Positions 41,866-54,605 of a stretch of 64,000 nt of DNA are shown here, one piece after another. The notes under the pieces are model-generated. The model did not search any database, was not told the DNA's origin, and worked only from the letters and a program-made list of their open reading frames with translations. This stretch comes from Galeruca laticollis. Lineage: Eukaryota > Arthropoda > Insecta > Coleoptera > Chrysomelidae. Position 1 is the first letter of the stretch. Each line of letters opens with the position of its first letter. A program made the translations under genes and the position numbers. The stretch spans positions 17,853,114-17,917,113 of the forward strand of contig OY998179.1 in assembly GCA_963921935.1 (NCBI GenBank). Direction: 5' to 3'.

Positions 41866-44514
41866 ATGGCTGTGTCGTGACGTAGATTAGATATTGGGTG
41901 GAATTGCTCGGAAATCATGTAAGAAAAGAAAATATGAAGGTCCGCCAGCTGAAAAAGTTGTGCTATTTGCAGGAAAAATCATAAACTGCAAAAAAACGCA
42001 AAAATGGCTCATTTTTTCCGATATTTCTTAATATAACTCTTTAAATATGCAAGATAGAGGAAAAAAGTATACCTACGAATTTGTTCTTTATGGAATTCTC
42101 TACCAGATAGAATTGGTTTAAAATCGATATATTCAAGTTTTTCGTTGAGAAAAAGCGATAAATGCAAAAAAGGTAGCTAAAAAACGAAGTTATTTTAAAG
42201 CATTTGTTTCGCAGATAAGATATCATCCAATCACGCTAAAAATTGAGATTTAAGAACCTTATTATAGTATAAAACAATGTGCCAAAGGCCGATTGAATTG
42301 GCCTGATAGTTTTTACATGAATGAATTGTTAATTAATTTCCGCGAAAAAATTAACGTCATTTTTGCGTTCATGCCAGGCTTACATTTTTGAGTTGTAATA
42401 GGCGCCGATTTTTTTACAACTACTTAGACCTCTAAACTATAATACACACTAGTTATATTGAACAATTTTTGAGTTTTAGCATTCTTTTACGCGATTTTGA
42501 AAAGTTGAAATCGACGCTTCAAATCGAGCGCGGCGCAAAAAGTTGCTGTATCTCGGCTTCTATTGGGCCGATTTTGATGATTTTTTTTTAAATCGATGTA
42601 GCAAAATTAAAGAAACTAATTTTTCAGAATGGCGTCTACCAGTTATGACAATTTAAGCATCTACAGTAATTACTTATAATTTGGCATTCTTTTATGTTGA
42701 TAATAATCAATGATTATAATTATGCCCATGCTAGGATTGTGTTGCTCATTGCAAATTCGTATAGTTAAAATAAAATAAAATAATATATTTATGTAAAAAA
42801 GTAGAATACAATAATGGTGTAACAAAAAAGCGAAATATCATTATTTATTGTATGTAGATCTTATAATGAAATAAAATATACCATTAATCCGCATAACAAT
42901 TAATTGTACTACCTGAAATTTTGATTACTAATTATTTTAACTATACGAATTTGCAATGAATAACACAATCCTAGCATGGACATAATTATAATCAATGATT
43001 GTTATCAACATATAAAAATGCCAAATTATAAGTAGTTACTGTACATGTGTATAAATTGTCATAATTGGCAGACGCCATTCTGAAAAATTAGTTTCTTTCA
43101 TTTTGCTACATCGATTTAAAATAAAATGATCAAAATCGGCCCAATAGAAGCCGAGATAAAGTAACTTTTTGCGCCGCGCACGATTTGAAGTGTCGATTTC
43201 AACTTTTCAAAATCGCGTAAAAAAATGATAAAAACTCAAAAATTGTTCATTATAACTATTGTGTATTATAGTTTAGAGGTCTGAGTAGTTGTAAAAAAAT
43301 CGGCGCCTATTACAACTCAAAAATGTAAGCCTGGCATGAACGCAAAATGACGTTAATTTTTTCGGTAAAATTAATTAACAATTAATTCATGTAAAAATTA
43401 TCAGGCCATTTCGATCGGCCTTTTGCAAATTGTTTCATACTATAATAAGGTTCTTAAATACCAATTTATAGCGTGTTGGATGATTTCTTATCTGCGAAAC
43501 AAATGCTTTAAAATAACCTCGTTTTTTAGCTACTTTTTTGCATTTATCGCCATTTCTCAACGAAAAACTTGAATATATCGATTTTAAACCAATTCCATCT
43601 TGTAGACAATTTCATAAGGAATATATTCGTAAGTTTACTTTTTTTCTCTATCCTGCATATTTAATGAGTTATATTAAGAAATATCGGAAAAAATGAGCCA
43701 TTTTTGCGTTTTTTTGCAGTTTATGATTTTTCCTGCAAATAACGTATGGTCCTAAAGTTTTTGGAAAATTTTTAAATTATTTATTTTTGTACCCAATGTC
43801 GTTTAATCAAGTTGCCATTGAAACTAAAAACGTCACACGTAATCAAGTCTGATTATGACAGTTTAGTTTTGCAAATCGATTGTAGCAAAATGTCTTACAA
43901 ATTAGATATTTGTCAGGGCATTTACAATCTAGTTGGACAAATACCTAGCAAAATATAAGTAAGTCAACTATTTACAACACTATAAGGAATTGTGAAGAGG
44001 GTATACCATGCATTAATTTACCCAAAAGCGGTAGACCAAGAATTTTGAGTCTTAGAAGAGAAAGAAGACTGATGGAAGCTGCTAAAGACAAAGTTGGAGT
44101 TTCTCAGAGAAAATTAGCCCGGAGATTTGGTATTTCGAAAACCACTGTATTAAGAACAATTGATCGCACAAACTTAGTGGTAGGAAAAGAAGAAAGGCAC
44201 CAAAATACATCGCAGACCAGCTAGAAAGAATTCCGCGTTGTTGCCGCGCATTAAGGCGTATCCACTTTGCCAATAAATTGATTGTAACATAACTTTGACT
44301 TTGTACCTAAGTTGGACAATCCTCCCAATGTACCTCAGGCTAGGCCAATAGAGGAATTATTTGGAAAAGTTTATTAGCATTTAAAAATTTCCCAAAAACT
44401 TTAGAACCATACGTTAGCACCACTTTTTCAGCTGGCGGACCTTCATATTTTCTTTTCTTACATGATTTTCGAGCAATTCCAACCAATATCTAATCTAAGT
44501 CACGAAACAGCCAT
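41866..44514. mobile_element. Large foldback element, ~0.9-kb arms
   Basis: The left arm 41866-42775 pairs with 42935-44514 once the 673-bp insertion at 43742-44414 is removed. The outer ends are ATGGCTGTGTCGTGACGTAGATTAG and CTAATCTAAGTCACGAAACAGCCAT. Inner shared words include AAATATCGGAAAAAATGAGCCA and TTTTAACTATACGAATTTGCA. The spacer is about 160 bp. No coding region is seen in the arms. It could be a Polinton-type terminal repeat pair with the middle lost, or a foldback MITE. Confidence 0.88.
43742..44414 (+). mobile_element. Tc1/mariner-type deletion derivative inside the foldback arm
   Basis: Termini ACGTATGGTCCTAAAGTTTT and ...AACTTTAGAACCATACGT, flanked by TA (43740-43741, 44415-44416). 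Inside is a transposase N-terminus: GRPRILSLRRERRLMEA, SQRKLARRFGISKTTVLRTI (helix-turn-helix), YIADQLERIPRCCRALRRIH. The catalytic half is deleted. It disrupts the right arm, so it is younger than the foldback. Confidence 0.88.
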
Positions 44515-45352
44515 ATTTCAAAGGTTTGGGGTCTAATTCTCCTGGACTATTAGTCGTACAAGATGAAATATAAACATTTCCATTCAAAGCTTTTTTATGT
44601 ACCTCAAAATTATTGAAAATAGTTGGGAGACTAGGTATAACGAGATATTTGGTACAACATTGTACGCATTTGAAAGCTTTCTATATATTATATTTGTTAT
44701 ATATAAGTAATACAAATTTCAGATATGAAATTCATCCAATTCATTCTTGGAAGAAAGTTTAACCTTTGCAACCTTTCAATGCAAATTTTTATTACCTTCA
44801 AAGTTCAAATAAACAATGAAAACCATTTCACTTTCTATTTTTTAAACTTTCCTTAAACAAATTAAAGTTTCTGGTTAACACTTTTTTATTGTTTTAGCAT
44901 TACTTATCTAATATTTTTGAAATTGAACATTCAATTTCTAGCATTATAAAAATATAATCAATTTACTTATTGTATGTATTCGGGTTGCCTATTGGCAGTA
45001 AAACAATTTTGTCCGTTTCTGGTGTACCACTGATTATAGGGAAAATGTGTACAAAATGATCCCTCGAGGTAATATGATCCCCCCTTGTTTAGGTTGTGTT
45101 TTTACATTGGATAATAGTCATAATAGATTCTCCAGTTAAACATTAGTAGTGTTTGGAATGTCAATGGCAGCGGACTTATAAAATTTACTTCATAAAAAGA
45201 AGAAGATATTTGTGCCATCTAATCTAAGGTAAGGCATTTTTGATTGAAGGCTTTCTTTAGTAGTATCAGTTATGGAATTATTTTGAAGATTAATATGCTG
45301 TAATGAAACAAATTTAAAAGCGTAGTTGGGGCATAATTTCCCATTGTAGTAG
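44515..45352. other. AT-rich stretch with no recognised gene
   Basis: No supported gene. The word AAAATGATCC occurs at about 45054 and again in the palindrome at 45353. Confidence 0.5.
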
Positions 45353-45374
45353 AAAATGATCCAGGGATCATTTT
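45353..45374. promoter_or_regulatory. Palindrome upstream of pogo transposase
   Basis: AAAATGATCC-AG-GGATCATTTT, 10-bp perfect arms, 50 bp before the transposase start. It could be a transposase-binding or subterminal repeat. Function is inferred from position only. Confidence 0.4.
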
Positions 45375-45384
45375 ACGAAACTAT

Positions 45385-45729
45385 GTCCGAAAAAGAAATA
45401 GGCAGAAGTGAACGCCAGAATCTATGACGACTGCTCTTCAAGAAGTTGCAGGAGGGATGCCTTTCAAAATGGCAAGTAAACAGTTCGGTGATCCATTGAT
45501 GTCCTTGAAAAGGCGTGCCAAGAACAAAAATGAACTTGCTGTGGGTATTACGAAGAGCCTAGGCAGTCTACGTAGTGTATTTTCGGAAAGACAAAAACAA
45601 GAATTAGTTCGACACATATATGATATGAAAAGTCGCATGTATGGGTTAACAGTATGGGATGTCCTAGAATTAGCTTATCAGCTGGCGGAACGAAATTCAA
45701 TTAAACATTCGTTTTCAATCAAAAGTTAA
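45385..45729 (+). pseudogene. Pogo/Jerky-like transposase, N-terminal part
   Basis: MTTALQEVAGGMPFKMASKQ, FGDPLMSLKRRAKNK (psq-type HTH), then SVFSERQKQELVRHIYDMKS and GLTVWDVLELAYQLAERN (CENP-B-like HTH start). This is the DNA-binding half of pogo-family transposases. It stops at 45729, and the catalytic half follows at 46255 after an insertion. A possible earlier start lies at 45385 in another frame. Confidence 0.85.
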
Positions 45730-45734
45730 AGGCT

Positions 45735-45949
45735 TTGCTTGTGATGATCCCAAAAGACACTATTAGATTTAATTAGATATTACTTTCAAATATTGCTAGC
45801 GGCCAGTGAACTTGAAGGTCACTGACAAGGTGTAGTAAGGTTAGTAGCATATTAAGGAATCACGACTGTTTTATAAATAAATAATGCGTCAACAAGGTCG
45901 GCGGAAAGATCGTTGACTGTGTTGGTATAACAATACCTATATAGAAGTT

Positions 45950-46010
<61 letters not shown>

Positions 46011-46250
46011 AGACAGTTCATTTCTCTTTTAGATTATTATTAATAGTATAGTATTATAGTGTATGTTACACATGGTCAGTAAATTGTATACGTAGTTTTA
46101 ATTATATTGTCCCAGTGAGCCTTATTAAACGATGGTATTTATCTAACCCTAATGAATGAATGGTAAGTGTTTCCCGAAGATGGATGGTTCGATTGTTTAA
46201 GAAGTAGATACGAGGGGCACTTGGTAAATAACCACCACATGCTGGTAAAG
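45735..46250. mobile_element. Unidentified insertion with (TA)n between pogo halves
   Basis: About 500 bp separate two consecutive parts of the transposase. They contain TGTTGGTATAACAATACC, a (TA)n run at 45955-46007 and an AT-rich rest. A solo LTR of copia type would fit the TGTTGG start, but I cannot define the two ends. Confidence 0.4.
45955..46007. repeat. (TA)n microsatellite
   Basis: About 26 uninterrupted TA units. Confidence 0.95.
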
Positions 46251-46254
46251 ACTG

Positions 46255-46620
46255 CCTTCGAGGGTTCCGTTCCAGGCATCCGGATATTTCCTTGTGTGCC
46301 CCAGAGTCAACGCCTGCAGTCAGAGCCATAAACCAGTGGTAGAGAAGTTTTTTACTTTACTTACTAGCATTCAAGATAAATATCATTTTCCGCCCCATCG
46401 GATTTTCAATGTAGATAAGACAAGTCTCTCTCCAGTTCCCACCAAAAACACCAAATATTTTGCAAAAACTGGCCGCAAATAAGTTGCAAGGGTAACATAT
46501 GCAGAACGAGGCGAGTCAACAACGGCAGTTCTGTATGTCAGCTGCTGGAAATTTCATTCCACCGATGCTAATCTATAGTAGAGTTCGTATGAAGCCTGAA
46601 CTTATAGATGTGAATTGTTA
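46255..46620 (+). pseudogene. Pogo-like transposase, DDE region
   Basis: RHPDISLCAPESTPAVRA, VVEKFFTLLTSIQDKY, HFPPHRIFNVDKTSLSPVPT (first Asp in NVDKTS), YFAKTGRK, a stop, ARVTYAERGESTTAVLY, FIPPMLIYSRVRMKPELID. Follows the N-terminal half at 45385-45729 with the expected missing residues. The second and third catalytic Asp positions are not preserved in recognisable form downstream. Confidence 0.85.
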
Positions 46621-47455
46621 TTGAAAAGTAAGCTTTCAAAACTTGGGATGTGCATAAAATATTTTGTTGCCAAAGATGATTTAAGTTCCGATGAAGATAG
46701 CAGTTAATCTTTTCAGATAGAAATGGGCTTAAAACTTTATTCGGAAAGCCAGTTGTTATAGCACTTAAGAAGTTATGGTATATCTACTAACTTAGGCTAA
46801 TGCTAAAGTTTTAATCAATGGGACAGTCATCAATTAGTGAATTTATTAATTTTTGTTCAAATATTACCGAGAACAAATGTTCTGAAACTGCTTTAAAAAA
46901 ACTGTTGGATTCAACATTGGACACAAGGTTTGTGCCAAAAAATTTAACGGTTTCTGTTACACGGTGTGGCATATGTGGGATCAAACCAAATTAGGACAAA
47001 CGCTTGCCAAACATTTTCTTTTTCCACGAGCGCAAATCAAGCAAGGGAGAAAAGTGCTATGCTTTCTACAACCACATTTACTAATGCAAGAAAAAAGTAG
47101 GTATTTAATTCAATCTTTCAACAGAAAGAATTTAAAAAGTGAATAAATAAAAATAAGTTAAACGTAAGTAGTGTTATGCCTAGTGTATCATTTTTAGATA
47201 AGTTTTAATTAATTGTAATATTAGTGTCTTCCATTGAAATTCACTATGAAGATAATAGATTGTCAAAAAAAATGTTGACATTGATATTTCCTTGGGGAAA
47301 AATGCCATAGCGTGTACTTTTACTACCCTAAATTATTACTTTTCCAATGGATATCAAAGTAATTGAGAAAATGTCTACTTCGCTTATGAAAATTTGTGTA
47401 GAAAACCGTGTTTTGCATAGTGGTTGTGAATAGTTGCTATTACTTAAACGAGAAT
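46621..47455. other. Weakly coding-like stretch, not identified
   Basis: 46830-47150 has a frame NITENKCSETALKKLLDSTL and FVPKNLTVSVTRCGICGIKP, possibly a decayed protein tail, but I cannot assign a family. It may be the remainder of the pogo element. Confidence 0.3.
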
Positions 47456-47636
47456 ACTGATACTACAGAAAGAAGACCTAACAGTTCTCCGTCGACCCCA
47501 ATTTCACGAAGCCTCCATCCTGTATCAGAAACAGCCAATAATGAAACTGAAGAAAATATCGGACAAGAATTAACACAGAAAGAAAAAGAAGATAAAATTA
47601 CTCCGTCGAAATCTGGAAGACAGAATTAAGAGTTTA
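47456..47636 (+). pseudogene. Non-LTR ORF1 C-terminal tail
   Basis: NTDTTERRPNSSPSTPISRS, ETANNETEENIGQELTQ and KEKEDKITPSKSGRQN with stop, a low-complexity Pro/Ser/Glu/Lys tail. It is placed just before an endonuclease-RT ORF, as is the tail of the ORF1 at 54606-55220. The globular part is missing. Confidence 0.5.
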
Positions 47637-47819
47637 TGATCAGGAATTCGATCTTAATATCACTAGGAACGAAAATTTAATGGTGCTTCATTTAGAATAA
47701 AGTCAAGTATAGGAGATTGAGATATGTTCATACTCATGTAAGTTTGAATTCATTTATCTTCTTTCTGTATACAATTCCTAACAAACTACAAAAAAGACAA
47801 CCTCAAAGTAATACATCAA

Positions 47820-50545
47820 AATGGATCAATATATTAGAGACTTCGATATTGATATAATAGAAACTTACTCTTTGGAACACATACAAGAATGCAGAGATAT
47901 TTTAGAAATTAGCAAATTTCAAAATTATCCATAATAACATACGAAGCAATAATAAAAACCTAGACGAATTTGAAATTCTTTTAGAAAACTTACATATCGG
48001 ATTCGATCGTATTAAACATGGGCAATAGGAAATTCGGACCTATAGAATTTAGAGGGTTACAACAAGTTATATAACGAGGGGGATTTCAATCAAAACGATG
48101 GAGTTGTTGTATACATAAAATCAGAGTATAATTATACATACTCAATCATACCATTGAATGAAAGCAACATGTTGCAGATTAAAATCATTATCAATGACAA
48201 GTACAACTTTCTTATCAATGCTATATATAGATCCCCAAAAAGCAATCTCGATCAATTCGTTATCAACATTACTTTGAGAGTTCAGCATTCCAATCAGAAA
48301 GTTATAACATTTTCATTGGTGATTTGAATATCGACCTACTAGAAGATAATGAATTTAATACAGACTATAACAACACACTTAATTAATTCGGTTACATTTC
48401 CACGATTAATAATCCAACAAGAATACAGGGTGGACGTAGTTCATGCATTGACCACATATTTTTGAAATTCAAATTCCACGTACTAGATCAAATACTGCCC
48501 CTAGACCGACATTACAGATCATTTCTCAATATTACTACAGATAGTACTAAAAAAGACCAAATGGCCCAGGGAACGAGAAATAGTGAAATACATAGATGAA
48601 ACAAAACTTAAAAATACTATGAGACAAAAATCTTGGGATTTCTTATACTTGAATCCAGATCCTAACTATGCAACAAATACTTCCATTGAAACACTTCAAA
48701 AATTCATAGACGACTGTACATATACAAAAAATATACAAGGGAAAACATGAAGATCGTCCCCTGGATGACAAATGCTTTACTTACCTCAACTACCACAAAA
48801 AATAAAATGGCTCAACTTTTGAGAAGAAACCCAAATGACAACGAAATAAAACTACAATACAAAAAATATAGGAACAAATTGTCGACTCTAATTGAAAAAA
48901 CTGAGTTCAAATACTATAAAAACAAAATCGAACTCAAAAAATCAAACACAAAAGCTTTATGGAATGTGGTTCAAGAAGTAAGTAACACCAAAAAATTGGA
49001 GATCTCTATTGATAATATTGAAAATGAACTAGGAGAGTTATTAACAAATCCTAAGGACATCGCAAACGAATTCAATACCTCATTCAATGGCACTGGGGAA
49101 AGACTTGCTCAAAATATAAACCCAGATCCTAACTACAAAATCAATAGACCCTTCCTTCCAAACACAATTACACTCCTACCCACAAACACACTTGAAGTAA
49201 ACAGCATTACTCAAGAGTTGAAAAACCACACAGCCGTGGAATCAGACAAATCAAAACGGAAACGCTCAAAATCGCGTCATTAATAACTGAACCATTAACT
49301 TACATCTTCACTAAATGGATAGAAACTGGTATCTGGCCCAGAGCATTCAAACATTCAGTTATCATTCCACTATATAAAAAAGGTAACAAAAAAACTGACA
49401 GAAAATTATAGACCCATTTCATTAATCACCCACTTATCAAAAATATTTGAGAAACTTCTAAAAAACAGACTACAAAATTTTATAAATAAATATAACATGC
49501 TTTCCGAAGGACAATATGGTTTTCGAGAAAAAACGTCCACTCAAGATTCTATTCTGACCCTTACTGAGAAAATATATAACTCGTTAAACAACAACAAACC
49601 CTGTCTATGTGTTTTCATTGATTTATCGAAAGCATTTGATACTGTTAGCCACGAGTTGCTCTATCAGAAATACTTGCTTAGATTTATGTTACGAATAGAT
49701 ATCAGACAGTCCGAATAAACGGTGTCGAGAGTAAATCGTTAGTCATACAATGTGGAGTGCCTCAAGGTACGGTCCTCGGACCCTTACTTTCCAACATCTA
49801 CACGAATGGATTGTTTTCTGTGAAAAGCAGAGGCAACATTATCAGTTTCGCAGACGATACCGCGATTTTCTACGAGGCGGATACCTGGACAGAAGTAAAA
49901 GAAATAGTAGAAACAGACTTTATTATCATTAAAAAATGGCTTGCAAGTAGGTTGCTAACCATAAGCTTTCAAAAAACCAACTTCCTACTTTTCAGGTGTA
50001 ATAAAACAAATATTCCTCACTCTACTCAGCTCTACATCCTCGATGGTACAAACAGCCGAAAGTAACATAAAGTACTTAGGAGTCATATTATACTGGCACA
50101 TAAAATGGGACATACACATCAACTACGTAGCCAAACAACTACAATGTATCCTTTATAAATCAAGATACATGAAAAAAATCCTTCCTGTTCATCATTTGCT
50201 CACACTATATCATGCACTCTTTGAAATTCACTTTCGATACGGTTTATTAGCACGGGGAGGTGCACTAAAATCTCACATCTGATCCCTTGAAGCTCTACAA
50301 CGACGATTTCTGAGAATTATTCGAAGTAAAAACTCAAGATATCCAAGTGATCTACTATTTCAAGAATCAGAGGTACTCGACCTTAAACAAAATCACTGCT
50401 GAAAACTAGTTTTTCTTACAACGCTCCAAAAATGTTCAAATCTCTACCTGAAACAATTCCAGCTATACCCAACTTATTCCAATTCAAAAAACAGCTGAAA
50501 ATGTTCATGAAGAGATCTAGAGTTCGAGTCTTTTGAGAATGATTA
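47820..50545 (+). pseudogene. CR1/Jockey-type ORF2: endonuclease and RT, decayed
   Basis: Endonuclease: YNEGDFNQNDGVVVYIKSEY, INAIYRSPKSNLDQF (catalytic Arg context), a degraded GDLNIDLL, and a ITDHFSI-like end near 48520. Linker: VPWMTNALLTSTT, KTEFKYYKNKIELKKSNTKA. RT: TEPLTYIFTKWIETG, VIIPLYKKGN, MLSEGQYGFREKTSTQDSIL, VFIDLSKAFDTVSHELL, CGVPQGTVLGPLLSNIYTNG and FADDTAIFYEADTWTE (catalytic FADD). Thumb: IKYLGVILYWHIKWDIHINY, HALFEIHFRYGLLARGG. The C-terminal tail fades by 50545. It makes the nick and the cDNA for target-primed insertion. Many stops are present. The same lineage as 54606-60265. Confidence 0.87.
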
Positions 50546-50779
50546 TTTTAATCAATCAATATTGACCAAGAAACTCGTATACATTTTTTATCTCTATCCC
50601 ATTTCCGTGTGTGTTAAATACGAATACGCCTCAAAAAATATTGTTATTTTATTACATTTTTACATTTTATATATATATTTTATCTTTCACACTTTTACCT
50701 ATATCGAAATTGTTGTTGTAACCGACTAACATTCCAATTTATCTGTAGTATTATATGTAGAAATCTATAAGGGAAATGG

Positions 50780-52336
50780 AGAGACGAAAAATAAAAAACG
50801 CCCAAAAGTCCAAAATCAAGGATCGGAACTTATGCCTGAAATTACCATAAACGAAATAAGAAAAGCTTTGAGTGAGATGAAAAATGGAAAGTTCCCGGGA
50901 GAAGATGGAATAATCGTATATGCAATTAAACTAGGAGGAATAAAGTTATTAACAACATTGAAGTCGCTCTACAACGAGTGTCTTAAGAAGAAATCTACTC
51001 CAACACAATGGAATAATGCAATTATCACTCTTCTTAACCAAAAAGGAAACACTACCGACCTTGGAAATTATATACCTATTAGTCTGTTATCACACATTTA
51101 CAAATTGTTTACAAAAATCATTACGAACAGATTGAGAAATAAGTAGGATTTATACCATCCACGGGAGCAAGCTGGATTTCGGTCAGGGTTCGGAACCAAC
51201 GACCATATTCAAGTTCTGAAAATCCTAATAGAAAAATCAATATAATACAATAAGCCACTGGTTCTAATATTTGTTGATTACGAAAAGGCGTTTGATACCA
51301 TAAATCAAAAAGAAATGCTTCGAGCATTAGCTGATTGTCGAATAGATCACCGATACACTGACATGATAGAACACATATATGAAAAAGCTACTGCCTGCGT
51401 AAGTCTCCATGAACATACCAAAAAGTTTAAAATAAAGAGAGGTGTTCGACAAGGCGACACAATCTCGCCAAAACTATTCACCACACTACTGCAATACATG
51501 TGTAAACAAATAGATTGGGATGGGTTAGGAATAAACATAGACGGCGAAAACCTATGTCACTTAAGATTCGCAGATGATATAGTCTTGATAGCGGATGATA
51601 TTTACAAGGCGGAAGCCATGTTGAGACTGTTACAGAATATTTCAAAGAAAATGGGTCTCAAAATAAACATCTCAAAAACGCAAGTGATGACAAATCTCGT
51701 ATTGGCAGGAGGCATATATTTGGAAGGAAATCAAGTCCAAGAAACAACGTCCTATAAGTACTTAGGTCACGAGGTAAGCATAACCAGAGATAATCAGGTG
51801 AGAGAACTGGGAAGAATACGTTTGCTTTCGGAAAGCTAAGACATATCCTAAAATCCTCACTGCCCATATGTCTAAAAAGAAAAGTTTTCGACCAGTGTGT
51901 TTTACCTGTGTTAACATACGGTGCAGAGACCCTAACTCTAACCAAAAAACAAGCAACTAAAATAAGAGTAGCTCAACGTGCCATGGAAAGACAAATGCTG
52001 GGCTTATCTCTAAGAGACAGAATACCGAACGCAGAAATTCGAAGAAGAACGAGACTAGTTGATGCCATAGAGAGAATCGCATCTATAAAATGGAACTGGG
52101 CGGGTCATATAGCTAGATAAACAGACAATAGATGGACTAAAAAGATTATGGAGTGGAGACCGAGTCATGAAGCATTTCGAAATAGGGGAAGACCGCTACC
52201 ACGTTGGCATGATGACTTGAGACATATCCATAAAAACTGGATGCAAGCAGCACAGGATAGGAAGATATGGAAGCAATCAAGGGAGGCCTCTGTCCAGCAG
52301 TGGACTGAAAGGGCTGGGTGATGATGATGATTATAT
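50780..52336 (+). pseudogene. RTE-type ORF2 fragment with 3' tail
   Basis: RT: EITINEIRKALSEMKNGKFP, GEDGIIVYAIKLGGI, NWIP-like YIPISLLSHIYKLFTK, EQAGFRSGFGTNDHIQVL, VDYEKAFDTINQKEML, KIKRGVRQGDTISPKLFTTL and RFADDIVLIADD (catalytic FADD). Then a hydrophobic thumb, ETLTLTKKQATKIRVAQRAM, and a C-terminal PTRWHDDLRHIHKNWMQAAQ-like region. The end is VQQWTERAG-like, followed by a short (GAT)n tail at about 52318-52335, typical of RTE. 5' truncated, three or more frame breaks. Confidence 0.88.
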
Positions 52337-54344
52337 GTCCTAAAATGGTGAATAAATATTATTTTTATAACATTTTATTTCATGATACTTAGTACTGTAG
52401 TTCGTTCATTTTGTTTGTAGTTTATAACATTATTGTATTGACTCCACTACAATGGATTATATGCTTAGTTTCTACTGTATTTAGGCCTAATTATAATTTA
52501 AAATTCCTTGTGTTGTTGATTCAGTTTTATACATATAATATATAGTGTTTTTGTTTATATTGAATTCAAATAGTTTATAACTAATTTTGTTGCATTTGAC
52601 CATTGTAGATTATTCAATTGTATTTTTTGCGAAACAAGTGTAATAACACTTATCGCCAACCTACTTTATTCACATCATGTAGTGTTCTTGTAAAACCATA
52701 TTTTTGAATGAAGTTATTATTATAATCTATTATATAAAATAAAAATGTTATTAACTATTGATATATTTTAAGAGTGGTTATTTGCAGTGCTACAAAATTT
52801 CAAAGTATGTATTTTAAAACAAGTATGGCAGAATCGAAGAAATTAAATACTTATACTTCATTCAATTTATTGATAGAAATTTAAAATCGAAACAATAAGT
52901 TGGGGTTTATGAATCGGTATCGAAATATAAAGTAATTGTAAAGTTACATCAAAACTAATAGGGATTGCGACAGAATAGTAATTTCAATAATCACATATAA
53001 AAATTTAAAAATCAACCTTAAAAGAATACCTACTATCCTTTTGTTTATAGATACATAGTTAAACTATCTTCAAACATTGGATAATAACAAATAGTCTTTC
53101 TGACAGGGATTAGTAATTAGTGAGAAGCTTTAAATATAACAAACAGTGACCAATTTTTGGCAGGACAAGTCTACCGCGTTCATCTAGTAATGAATATTTA
53201 TGGATCTTAATGTAAAGGGAAGTACGTTGTTGCTGCTGAATTTCGGAAATCTACATATGAGTATTTAGACAAAAATTTGTGAGTGATATTATGAAAACAT
53301 CGAGATAATATATTCAATATGATGCCCCATCATTTCTTCCTACGTTATAATACATCTTAATTATCAAATAAAATATGAATGAAAAACTGATAAAACATAA
53401 CCAACCGTAGAAAAAAACCGTAAAAATTATTTTCCATGCGATTGCGCTTGATTATTAAAATTATTATATATTCATTTCTAAATTATAATCCTAGAAAATG
53501 CCTGAAACTACTACAACTATGAAAAGAGATACCAATAATACATCACAGACGAAAACTAGAATGGCACTTTAAACGCATTCCAAAATAACAAACGGTTTGG
53601 CTTACCGGCGTTCCTTTTAAAGTTATAATCCAGTTTTAATCAATTTCAACACTAATCAAACGGTTTTCGTTCACAAATATCCAACAATAACCCACTAACA
53701 CCCGAAAAAAAAAGAAGAGCAAAAGTCAAAGAACTATCGCTAATGCAAATAACGCATGTCTCAAAGACAAAAGACACTCGAAAACGGATGACTACACCTG
53801 GCGTATGCGAACGTTAACAGGTAGGTCTTGAATTAAAATACGAAATGACTTTTTACCTTGTTCGGACTAGATCGGAGCAGATCGGAGATATTACTGAAAT
53901 GGAAGGTGTGAGTTGTGCTTATACTAAGTAAGAAGAATCTATAAGAAAAGTTTCGTGATAATTGAATCTTGGAAAGAAATTTTAAAAGAAATAACTAATT
54001 TAACGATGAAAGTGCTTTTTCAACAAGATCATTGTTTCTATTGTCGTACTAATCATGTGAACTGAATGCTGTGCTCACTTTTGCGAATAATTATTTTAAA
54101 ATTACAGGCTTGTACTTGAAATTCCTCAAATTTGTGGTTTCCGAGGTACAATACTGAAGTTATTACCAGTAATTTCGAAAATATACTGATATTCCTTTCT
54201 TTTCTTTTTTAATGTTTGTATCCAGTCCTTTTATTTCTTCTGGCCTCTTGCAAACTGCCTGATTTCGTCTACATTCATCCCACTTTCATTCCTCAGCTTT
54301 TATCCCCTGCATGCAACTTCTCCTCGATATCACTTATTTTAATG
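52337..54344. other. 2-kb AT-rich stretch with no recognised gene
   Basis: The longest interval in the window without transposon landmarks. No supported ORF, promoter or RNA gene is seen. It could be host intergenic DNA or ancient repeat. Confidence 0.5.
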
Positions 54345-54601
54345 AAACTAACCGTCTCTACATAATTCCAAAATGGAAAACTGTTAAAAAAATTTCGTTA
54401 TCAAATATCATTGTCAGAATAACAGAAGTTATGTTTCATGTGATGCCTACCTGATATTTAATAATTATTTTTGGCTAAACCAAGAATCTTGTGATTGATT
54501 ATATAATGAGTAGTCAAAAGAAGAGGATGATACGAATATCAAAGTTTACATATTATTATAGCCCTATGGGGATATCATGGATATCTTTTCCTATTTAAGA
54601 T
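54345..54601 (-). mobile_element. Penelope 3' terminal region
   Basis: Contains GGCTAAACCAAGAATC, GATGCCTACCTGATATTTAATAATTATTTTTGGC, GCCCTATGGGGATATC and a degraded hammerhead-like core at 54390-54417 (CTGACAA on the minus strand). No coding part. It abuts the ORF1 of the next element and may have truncated it. Confidence 0.8.
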
Positions 54602-54605
54602 TTGA

